From: Pseudaminobacter soli (ex Li et al. 2025)
Lineage (GTDB): Bacteria; Pseudomonadota; Alphaproteobacteria; Rhizobiales; Rhizobiaceae
Direction: 5' to 3'
NCBI RefSeq assembly: GCF_003012705.1
Contig: NZ_PXYL01000011.1
Span: 124,001-188,000, forward strand
DNA length: 64,000 nucleotides
The notes under the pieces were generated by a model. It saw only the letters and a program-made list of their open reading frames with translations. It was not told the origin of the DNA and did not search any database. Position numbers and translations under genes: made by a program. Positions 55,490 to 64,000 of the stretch are shown here, piece by piece; the stretch's first letter is position 1, and each line of letters opens with the position of its first letter.

Positions 55490-55939
55490 ATGCGCGAGAC
55501 CATTGCCCAGGCCCTCAAAGACGCGCTCAAGGCGCAGGACAAGCTTCGCATCTCGACGCTCAGGCTGGTCAATGCCGCCATCCAGGATCGCGACATCTCC
55601 AACCGCGGCGTGGGCAAGGACCCGGTCAGCGACGAGGATATCCTGCAGATTCTCGCCAAGATGGTGAAGCAGCGCGAGGAGTCGGCCAAGGCTTTCGAGG
55701 ACGGCAAGCGGCCCGAACTGGCCGAGAAGGAGCGCGCGGAAATCGAGGTCATCCGCGGCTTCCTGCCCAAGCAGATGGACGAGGCGGCGGTGAAGCAGGC
55801 CGTGGCCGACGCGATCGCCGAAACCGGCGCCGAGGGCCTGCGCGACATGGGCCGCGTCATGGCCGTGCTCAAGGAGCGCTTCACCGGCCAGATGGATTTC
55901 GGCAAGGCCGGCGCGCTGGTGAAGGCCTCGCTGCAGTAG
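55490..55939 (+). CDS. GatB/YqeY domain-containing protein
   Basis: A 149-residue YqeY-type protein. It begins MRETIAQALKDALKAQDKLRISTLRLVNAAI and has the family block EIEVIRGFLPKQMDE and a C-terminal LRDMGRVMAVLKERFTGQMDF. YqeY resembles the C-terminal tail of the amidotransferase GatB and may bind tRNA. ATG 55490 has AAGGAG eight bases upstream; the longer frame from 55271 is leader. A GC-rich hairpin (55941-55956) follows directly. Confidence 0.92.
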   Translation: MRETIAQALKDALKAQDKLRISTLRLVNAAIQDRDISNRGVGKDPVSDEDILQILAKMVKQREESAKAFEDGKRPELAEKERAEIEVIRGFLPKQMDEAAVKQAVADAIAETGAEGLRDMGRVMAVLKERFTGQMDFGKAGALVKASLQ

Positions 55940-55994
55940 GCCGCCCGCGCGGGCGGCTCCCCCATCCCTAGTAACACATCCCCTGCGTGAAGTG

Positions 55995-56555
55995 ATGTCG
56001 ATCCGACTTGTAAAGCCTGCGGTTGAGCACCTGCCGTCCTATCTGGACGCGCTACGGCGCGGCTGGTCGCCGGACAATGTGCGGCCGGAAGTCACCGCCC
56101 GCGAGCATCTTGCGGCGATCGACGCCGATCCGGTCGCTTTCGTCGAGAGCCAGGACGATCCCGAGGCCAAGGGCCCGCCCATTACGCTGCCGGACGGCAC
56201 GCAGGTGCCGCGCCTGCCGGGCTATCGCCGCTTCATCTGGGATGGCGAGGTGGCCGGCTCGATCGGCTTCCGCTGGCAGGAGGGCACGTCGACGCTGCCG
56301 TCGCATGTGCTTGGCCATATCGGCTATGCCGTGGTGCCGTGGAAGCGTGGCCGTGGCTATGCCACCCAGGCGCTGGCGCTGATGCTGGAAGAGGCGCGGG
56401 CGAGGGGGCTCGCCTATGTCGAGATCACCGCGCAGCCCGACAACCTCGTTTCGCAGAAGGTGATCCTCGCCAATGGCGGCGTGCTGGTGGAGCGCTTCAT
56501 GGAAGATCCGGCCTATGGGGCAGTCGAAAGCCTGCGCTTCCGCATCGATCTTTGA
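55995..56555 (+). CDS. GNAT family N-acetyltransferase
   Basis: A 186-residue GNAT protein. The acetyl-CoA loop reads YAVVPWKRGRGYATQALALML (RGRGYA, the usual R/QxxGxG/A), and the end has ANGGVLVERFMED. It resembles the YkkB/RimJ-like acetyltransferases that act on small molecules. The start may be GTG 55992 or ATG 55995. It ends 18 bases before the convergent Na/Pi gene. Confidence 0.85.
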   Translation: MSIRLVKPAVEHLPSYLDALRRGWSPDNVRPEVTAREHLAAIDADPVAFVESQDDPEAKGPPITLPDGTQVPRLPGYRRFIWDGEVAGSIGFRWQEGTSTLPSHVLGHIGYAVVPWKRGRGYATQALALMLEEARARGLAYVEITAQPDNLVSQKVILANGGVLVERFMEDPAYGAVESLRFRIDL

Positions 56556-56572
56556 ATAACGTGGGATAAGGC

Positions 56573-58258
56573 TCAGCTCGCCTTCAGGCGCGACTTGTGC
56601 AGCAGCCCCTGTCCTTCCAGCACCGGATAGACCATCGAGGTCAGCAGCGAATTGATCTGCTTGAGGTCGCGGATGGTATCGAGGTGGATCGTGCTGGTCT
56701 CCATGCTCTTGGCAGCCCCTTCGCGCAGGCGCTCGAAATGGCTGGTGCTGGTGGCTTTTTCGAAATCGCGCAACCGGTCTTTCTCGATCACCAGCTGACG
56801 TGCGGAATCGGGATCGCGCGAGATCAGCACGTTGAATGCCAGGCGCGCATTGGCCAAGACCGTGGCGTGGAAGGCGGCCAGCTCGCTCCAGCCTTCGGGC
56901 GTGAACTCCAGCTTGCGCTGCGCCTTCTTCTGCACATGCACCAGCATGTTGCGCACGATGATGTCGCCGACCTGCTCGAGCTTGACGCAGGCGCCCAGCA
57001 ATTCCTGGTAGCGTAGCGCCTCGTCCTCGGTCATCTGCTGGATGGTCGCCTTGGCGAGGTAGAGTTTTATCGCGGCGGTCTTGGCGTCGACACGGTCGTC
57101 GAGCGCGGCCAGCGCCTTCATCTTCGCCTGGTCGGCATGCTCGTAGAGCTCGAAGATGGTCGTCAGCATGATCTCGACGATTTCGCAGACGCGCACCACC
57201 TCACGCGTGGCGTTGGCCAGCGCCTGGCTGGGGGTGCCGAGGTCGGCTTCGTTGAGCGCGCTGAGCTCGACCATTTCCAGCGGCTCCGCCGGCTTGGGCG
57301 GGGTGTTGAGCGCAACCAGCGCCTGCGAGGCACGGTAGACCAGCCGCGAGAAGGGGAGGCCGGCCAGAAGCACGACGACGTTGAAGAGGATGTGCGCGTT
57401 GATGATCTGGTCGGGCACCGTCGAGCCGAGCAGGGCGGGCGAGGGCTTGAAGGTCAAAAACGCCGTCAGCATCACCAGCGAGCCGAGCCCGCGCATCAGA
57501 AGATTGCCGATCGGCACCACGCGCACTTCCGGCGGCGCGTTGCGGGTGAGCAACGGCGCGATGATCGAGCTGCCGAGATTGACGCCCAGCACCAGCACAA
57601 TGCCGAGTTCGGACGGGATCAGCCCGCGCCCCGCGAGTTGGACGATGAGCAGCACGCCCGCGATGCTGGAATGGAACAGCCAGGTGACCAGTGCCGCCAG
57701 CAGATAGGCCGTGACCGGATCGCCGGAGAAATAGTTGATGATCACCGGCATGAGGCTGCTGTCGCGCAGCGGCTCGGAGGCCTGGCCGATCAGCTCGAGC
57801 GAGAGCAGCATCAGGCCGATGCCGACGAGGATGCGGCCGAACTGGCGCCAGGCGCGCCGTTCGGTCGTCATGAAGATACCGGTGCCGGCGGCGATCAAGA
57901 TTGGCACCAGGAGTGACAGGTCGAAGGACAGCACCTTCACCACCAGCGCCGAGCCGATCTCGGCGCCGCGCACGGCGAGCTGACCCGCCATGCCGCTGAC
58001 GATGCCGGCGCCCGCAAAGGAGCCGACCAGCAGCGTGACCGCAGTCGAACTCTGGAGCGCGACGGCCAGCGCCGTGCCCAGGATGATCGCCATCAGCGGA
58101 TTCTGCATGGTGGAGCGCAGTTTCTGGCGCAGCACGTCGCCATAGGCGCGCTCGACGCCGGTGCGCACCATGCGCGTGGCATAGAGCAGCAGCGCCACCG
58201 CGCCGGCCAGATTGAGCAGGACGACCGAGCCACTCACGACGGCAGCCTCCGCAGGCAT
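56573..58258 (-). CDS. Na+/Pi cotransporter family protein with PhoU-like C-terminus
   Basis: A 561-residue membrane protein. Two homologous NptA/PhoR-type repeats carry the QSS motifs VALQSSTAVTLLVGSF and the VTWLFHSSIAGVLL counterpart, with about eight hydrophobic segments (10-310). The C-terminal half (about 335-555) is helical and PhoU-like. It exports or imports phosphate with sodium; in bacteria some members control c-di-AMP or phosphate balance. ATG 58258 is the family start. Divergent from dnaG. Confidence 0.88.
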   Translation of the reverse strand: MPAEAAVVSGSVVLLNLAGAVALLLYATRMVRTGVERAYGDVLRQKLRSTMQNPLMAIILGTALAVALQSSTAVTLLVGSFAGAGIVSGMAGQLAVRGAEIGSALVVKVLSFDLSLLVPILIAAGTGIFMTTERRAWRQFGRILVGIGLMLLSLELIGQASEPLRDSSLMPVIINYFSGDPVTAYLLAALVTWLFHSSIAGVLLIVQLAGRGLIPSELGIVLVLGVNLGSSIIAPLLTRNAPPEVRVVPIGNLLMRGLGSLVMLTAFLTFKPSPALLGSTVPDQIINAHILFNVVVLLAGLPFSRLVYRASQALVALNTPPKPAEPLEMVELSALNEADLGTPSQALANATREVVRVCEIVEIMLTTIFELYEHADQAKMKALAALDDRVDAKTAAIKLYLAKATIQQMTEDEALRYQELLGACVKLEQVGDIIVRNMLVHVQKKAQRKLEFTPEGWSELAAFHATVLANARLAFNVLISRDPDSARQLVIEKDRLRDFEKATSTSHFERLREGAAKSMETSTIHLDTIRDLKQINSLLTSMVYPVLEGQGLLHKSRLKAS

Positions 58259-58507
58259 GCGGTCATCGAGATCGGCCAGTGGCTTCCAAAAGCGGTCATG
58301 TCGCGAATCGAGATCATCTTGCGCTCCCGCAACAGGTTAGCCGGATAATATTTTTCGTCCACCGTCCTGGGCTGTTTCACGCCGACGTGAAGTGTCGGAA
58401 ATGGAGCGTAACGGCACCCTGCGCCTGTGAAAAACGGGCATTTCTCGCGTCGGGAGTCGTATCGCGCGACGGTCGTGGTTATATGGGGTCGAAAGTGAGC
58501 CTGTTCC

Positions 58508-60439
58508 ATGCGCTTCCAGCCTTCCTTCCTCGACGAGATACGCGACCGCGTGCCGATTTCGGCCGTGATCGGTACGCGCGTCACCTGGGACCGCCGGAAG
58601 ACCAATGCGCCGCGTGGTGATTTCTGGGCCTGCTGCCCGTTCCATGGCGAAAAGTCGCCGAGCTTTCACTGCGAGGACCGCAAGGGGCGCTACCATTGCT
58701 TCGGTTGCGGCGTTTCGGGCGATCATTTCAAGTTTTTGACCGAACTCGATGGGCTGAGCTTTCCCGAAGCGGTGGAGCGCATCGCCGACATGGCGGGCGT
58801 GCCGATGCCGGCGCGCGACGTGGTGGAGGAGCGCCGCGAGCGCGAGCGCGCTTCGCTGCATGACGTCATGGAAATGGCGACGAAGTTCTTTCAGGGCCGG
58901 CTGCAGGCGGCCGATGGCGCCAAGGCACGCGCCTATCTGCGCGATCGCGGGCTCAGTTCGGTCACGCAGCAGAAATTCCGCCTCGGCTACGCGCCCGACA
59001 GCCGCAATGCGCTGAAGGAGTTCTTGGCCTCCAAGGGGATCGAAAAGGCACAGATCGAGGCCTGCGGACTGGTGGTGTTCGGGTCCGACATCCCCGTCTC
59101 CTACGACCGTTTTCGCGACCGCGTGATGTTTCCGATCGAGGATGCGCGCGGCAAGGTGATCGCCTTCGGCGGGCGCGCGCTGTCGCCGGACGTTTCGGCC
59201 AAGTATCTGAATTCGCCCGACACCGAGCTCTTCCACAAGGGCAATGTGCTCTACAATTTCGCTCGCGCCCGCAAGGGCATGGGCCGCGAGGGCACGGTGA
59301 TCGCGGTCGAAGGCTATATGGACGTGATCGCGCTGGCACAGGCGGGCTTCGACAATGTCGTGGCGCCACTCGGCACGGCGCTGACCGAAAACCAGCTTGA
59401 GCTTCTGTGGCGCATGTCGGGCGAACCGGTGCTGTGCTTCGACGGCGACAAGGCAGGCCTCAAGGCCGCATGGCGCGCGGCCGACCTGGTGCTGCCGATG
59501 GTACAGGCAGGGCACACGGCGCGCTTTGCGCTGCTGCCGGAGGGCAAGGACCCCGACGACCTCGTCAAGTCGGAGGGGCCGGACGCCTTCAAGGCGGTGC
59601 TGGGCGAGGCACGGCCGCTGGCGGATCTGCTCTGGATGCGCGAGACCTCCGGCGGGGTGTTCGACACGCCCGAGCGCCGGGCGGAACTCGAAAAGACGTT
59701 GCGCGAGCTCACCAATCGCATCAAGGACGAGAGCGTCCGCTACCACTACGCGCAGGAGATGCGTGACCGGGTGCTGAATTTCTTCGGCTCGCAACGGGGG
59801 CGGGCGCAGCAGAAGCAGGGCGGTGGCGGTGGCAAGCGCTTCGGCGAGCAGCGCGGCAGCGGTCGGCCCAGCGTCGCGGCGGGGCGGCTGGCCGTTTCGG
59901 AGAGCCTGGCGCGTTCGGCGATGGTGAAGCGGGCGAGCGGCACCATGCCGTTGCGCGAGGCGGCAATCATGGTCACGCTGGTCAACCACCCGATGCTGGT
60001 CGACGAGCATTTCGAGCATGTCGAGCGCCTCGATCTGGCCGATCCGGACCTGCGCCTGCTTCACAGCGGGCTCATCGATGCGGTCGCACATGATGCCGAG
60101 GAGCGCCATGCAGTGGTTGCGCATATCGAGCAGGCGGGGCTCGGCGAGATCTGGCAGCGGGCGACCGCACTGGTGCGCAAGGCGCGCATCTGGCCGGCGC
60201 TTGAGGATGCGGCCCTCGAAGACGCACGCGACGCCTTCGGTCAGGCGCTGCACTTGCACCGGAGCGCCCGAACTCTACATAAGGAGCTGAAAGTAGCGGA
60301 ATCTGCATTGGCGACCGATCCAACCGACGAGAACTATCGTCATCTGGTTGAAATCCAGGCTCAGTTTCGCGACGTGCAGGCAACCGAAGCGCTGATTGAA
60401 GGCTTCGGCATATCATCAGGACGGTCTGATCGCGGCTGA
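58508..60439 (+). CDS. dnaG: DNA primase
   Basis: A 643-residue DnaG. The N-terminal zinc domain has CCPFHGEKSPSFHC and YHCFGCGVSGD (CHC2 type). The TOPRIM core has VIAVEGYMDVIAL with the acidic EGY motif and CFDGDKAGLKAAWRA (DxD). The C-terminal helicase-binding domain (about 440-640) is helical. It makes RNA primers for replication. ATG 58508 begins MRFQPSFLDEIRDRVPISAVI. rpoD follows on the same strand after 343 bases, as in many bacteria. Confidence 0.97.
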   Translation: MRFQPSFLDEIRDRVPISAVIGTRVTWDRRKTNAPRGDFWACCPFHGEKSPSFHCEDRKGRYHCFGCGVSGDHFKFLTELDGLSFPEAVERIADMAGVPMPARDVVEERRERERASLHDVMEMATKFFQGRLQAADGAKARAYLRDRGLSSVTQQKFRLGYAPDSRNALKEFLASKGIEKAQIEACGLVVFGSDIPVSYDRFRDRVMFPIEDARGKVIAFGGRALSPDVSAKYLNSPDTELFHKGNVLYNFARARKGMGREGTVIAVEGYMDVIALAQAGFDNVVAPLGTALTENQLELLWRMSGEPVLCFDGDKAGLKAAWRAADLVLPMVQAGHTARFALLPEGKDPDDLVKSEGPDAFKAVLGEARPLADLLWMRETSGGVFDTPERRAELEKTLRELTNRIKDESVRYHYAQEMRDRVLNFFGSQRGRAQQKQGGGGGKRFGEQRGSGRPSVAAGRLAVSESLARSAMVKRASGTMPLREAAIMVTLVNHPMLVDEHFEHVERLDLADPDLRLLHSGLIDAVAHDAEERHAVVAHIEQAGLGEIWQRATALVRKARIWPALEDAALEDARDAFGQALHLHRSARTLHKELKVAESALATDPTDENYRHLVEIQAQFRDVQATEALIEGFGISSGRSDRG

Positions 60440-60782
60440 AGACGAAAAGGCCAGCGCGAGCGGAAGACCCGGGTCCGGTGGCGTATGATTCGCAATTGAT
60501 TCGCTTTTTTAAGGCGAATCATGCGACAGGCGCTTGACCTTCGGTCTGAATGGCGGAATCAGAACGATTCGAGTTGTTAACCGCGGCGCGGCCCGCACCC
60601 GAAATGGCAGGATGGGAAGCTGATCTGGACGCCCGGCGCAAGCCGCCCCAGATATTAGGGTTAATCAAGACGTAACTCACGCACTGCTAACGGCTACGAG
60701 GGGCTGCATGGCAGTGCAGGTGATTTGTACCCGGCTCGGGACGGAAGTTCCATATAGCCGGTCGCTTGGAGAAAGCAAAAGA
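60440..60782 (+). promoter_or_regulatory. rpoD upstream region with GANTC cluster
   Basis: No gene is present. Five GANTC sites lie within 84 bases (60487, 60498, 60516, 60556 and 60566). The first three are part of three near-identical TGATTCGC words, two direct and one inverted, with the last pair forming a hairpin around CTTTTTTAAGG. GANTC is methylated by CcrM in alphaproteobacteria and can mark cell-cycle-controlled promoters. A -35-like TTGACC is at 60534. Confidence 0.55.
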
Positions 60783-62807
<2,025 letters not shown>

Positions 62808-62815
62808 GAAAACGA

Positions 62816-62846
62816 AAAGCCCAGGTGTCGCACCTGGGCTTTTTTT
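62816..62846 (+). terminator. rpoD Rho-independent terminator
   Basis: A perfect 12-bp stem AAAGCCCAGGTG/CACCTGGGCTTT with a 3-base loop is followed by T. It starts nine bases after the rpoD stop. Confidence 0.92.
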
Positions 62847-62891
62847 CTGGCCGACGTAAGCGGACGACGGCATTGATAGTGGAGCGAAGCG

Positions 62892-63176
62892 ATGTCTATC
62901 GGTACGCGCACCACACTTTGCGCCGCGTTCCTGGCCCTGGCTTTCACCGCCGGGTGCTACCCCAGACCGAAGGCGGTGGTGTGGCTGGCCAATGAAGCGA
63001 CCGCCTATTGCGCGGCAATCGGCGGGCAACCCGACAGCCGGGCGGACAGCAAGGGCCATCAGTTCGGCTTTTGCCGCCTCCAGGACGACCGCATCTGCGA
63101 GATGTGGACGTTGTTTCAACGCGGCAAATGCGTGGTGCCCCGCAGCGCCAAGGGCTGGGAACTGTTCCCGTATTGA
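62892..63176 (+). CDS. DUF333 lipoprotein
   Basis: A 94-residue protein. The signal sequence ends in a lipobox (ALAFTAGC, C22), so the mature form is a lipoprotein. The mature part fits DUF333: YCAAIGGQ, GFCRLQDDRICEMWTLFQRGKC with four cysteines. The family is often labelled putative hemolysin without proof. It sits alone between the rpoD terminator and a GYD-domain gene. Confidence 0.8.
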   Translation: MSIGTRTTLCAAFLALAFTAGCYPRPKAVVWLANEATAYCAAIGGQPDSRADSKGHQFGFCRLQDDRICEMWTLFQRGKCVVPRSAKGWELFPY

Positions 63177-63355
63177 GATCAGCGTGGCCTGAGCCGAGCG
63201 CTTTGCCTCCTGCAGCACTCGGCCGCGAAACGCTCCTTATGCTTGCCGGTTTTCGTCCCAACTCCATATCCCCCTTCGGGGTGAAACGGGGGCTTTCATA
63301 CCGGCGCCGACGCTGGGTTTGGTTGCGTTGCGGCACCGGAAACGGGAGGTGTATC

Positions 63356-63649
63356 GTGACCACTTACATCATGCTTGTGAACTGGACAGAGCAGGGCATC
63401 AAGAATGTTCGCGAGTCGCCGAAGCGGCTCGATGCGGTGAAGAAGCAGCTCCAGGATATGGGCGGCAGCTTCAAGGCCTTCTACATGACGATGGGCAAAT
63501 ACGACATGGTGCTGGTCTGCGAGGCGCCCGACGATGCTGTGGCGGCGCGACTTGCGCTGCAGATCGGCATGGCCGGCAATGTCCGCACGCATACCATGAA
63601 GGCGTTCCCTGAGGCCGCTTACCGGGAGATTGTCTCGTCGCTCGGCTAG
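63356..63649 (+). CDS. GYD domain protein
   Basis: A 97-residue protein matching the GYD family: TTYIMLVNWTEQGIKNVRES at the start, GGSFKAFYMTMGKYDMVLVCEAPDD in the middle (here GKYD instead of GxYD/GYD), and MKAFPEAAYREIVSSLG at the end. The fold is a ferredoxin-like dimer; the function is unknown. The start is GTG 63356, with GGGAGG (63344-63349) six bases upstream. Longer in-frame sequence upstream is not conserved-looking. Confidence 0.85.
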   Translation: MTTYIMLVNWTEQGIKNVRESPKRLDAVKKQLQDMGGSFKAFYMTMGKYDMVLVCEAPDDAVAARLALQIGMAGNVRTHTMKAFPEAAYREIVSSLG

Positions 63650-63715
63650 AGCATTTTGCAGCCAAGCGGAATGCTTGGCGTCGCACAAATGCCGCTAAAA
63701 CAACGAGATGGAGCG
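63647..63715. repeat. REP-like dispersed element
   Basis: A hairpin GCCAAGC-GGAAT-GCTTGGC (63661-63679) is flanked by AGAGCATTTTGC and by GCGTCGCACAAATG and GCTAAAACAACGAG. This layout is that of a repeat scattered through Mesorhizobium genomes, recognised from memory. Confidence 0.6.
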
Positions 63716-63855
63716 GACCAGGGTATCCGTGAGGATCGCTGCCGCGATGAACTCTGCGTGACAGGCGTGATCATCCGCTGGATGGCCGCGCCAGCCGCCT
63801 CGACGCCGTCCGGCGAGAGCGCTAGTTTACGTGCTGAATCGAGAACGAGGTGCAC

Positions 63856-64000
63856 ATGTCCTTCCTGAAACGACTTTTCGGCGGCGGCAGCGAAGCCAGC
63901 AAGACATCGGAAACCGCGGTCAAGGAGATCGAGCACAACGGTTTTCGCATCCGCGCCACGCCGTACAAGGAAGGCGGCCAGTTCCAGACCTGCGGCATCA
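63856..64000 (+). CDS. HlyU-like protein, N-terminal part (3' end outside window)
   Basis: The first 48 residues are visible: MSFLKRLFGGGSEASKTSE, then EIEHNGFRIRATPYKEGGQF. The EYNGFxIxxxPYxEGGQYxxxG pattern is that of HlyU family proteins, which in Vibrio regulate haemolysin genes but in alphaproteobacteria are of unknown role. GAGG lies a few bases before ATG 63856. The rest is beyond the window. Confidence 0.7.
   Translation, partial: MSFLKRLFGGGSEASKTSETAVKEIEHNGFRIRATPYKEGGQFQTCGI

Noticed and set aside
58337-60259. A 640-codon frame antisense to dnaG
   Set aside because: Shadow of dnaG without motifs.

Overview
The window is GC-rich chromosomal DNA from an alphaproteobacterium of the order Rhizobiales, most like the Mesorhizobium/Phyllobacteriaceae group. 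The evidence is gene content, gene order and repeats: greA-lpsB, lrp-trxB-lsrB followed by an AbcR-type small RNA, dnaG-rpoD, carA next to a yqeY-like gene, and interspersed REP-like hairpins of the kind seen in Mesorhizobium. This placement comes from recognition of the sequences, not from a database search. I saw no rRNA, tRNA, CRISPR array, transposase or integrase gene.

Layout. 1-9.8 kb: the end of a DUF937 protein, an ABC-F protein with a structured leader, an enolase-superfamily/GMC oxidoreductase pair, a thioesterase, a divergent HxlR regulator/FMN reductase pair, a CBS-domain membrane protein and a DUF1062 protein. 9.8-16.8 kb: two extensin-like proteins, DUF3775, DUF486 and EamA membrane proteins, DUF1176 and TPR secreted proteins, and a PQQ-type sugar dehydrogenase. 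17-25.4 kb: an envelope and redox locus with greA, lpsB, several glycosyltransferases, an Lrp regulator, trxB and lsrB. In Sinorhizobium this block makes the lipopolysaccharide core and is controlled by LsrB. 25.4-26.3 kb: a gene-free interval holding an AbcR-like sRNA and a second, unassigned structured RNA candidate. 26.3-37.5 kb: an EF-G paralogue, an orphan peptide-binding protein, aspartate aminotransferase, a translationally coupled pair of EAL proteins (one apparently intact, one degenerate), a GST, a cold-shock protein, a DNA alkyltransferase, a lytic transglycosylase and a GNAT enzyme.

37.5-40.66 kb is an accessory patch, AT-rich in part, wedged against the 3' end of carB. It carries dispersed repeats, a phage-type small protein, an unknown membrane-anchored protein, a second and diverged copy of the last codons of carB, and a nuclease-like HsdR-N protein whose reading frame is broken by an amber codon. 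I read this as serial insertion at the carB 3' end. 40.7-64 kb returns to core genes: carB, an acetyltransferase, an MBL-fold hydrolase, VOC and RibD-like proteins, an ArsR/MFS pair with a clear operator, mntH, a methyltransferase, a zinc metallopeptidase, carA, a YqeY-like protein, a Na/Pi cotransporter, dnaG and rpoD, then a DUF333 lipoprotein, a GYD protein and the start of a HlyU-like gene.

The main signals beyond routine annotation are the duplicated carB 3' end with the broken nuclease gene, the structured RNA region downstream of lsrB, terminator-like hairpins in the leaders of both carA and carB (and of greA), the EAL/degenerate-EAL pair, and five GANTC methylation sites packed upstream of rpoD.
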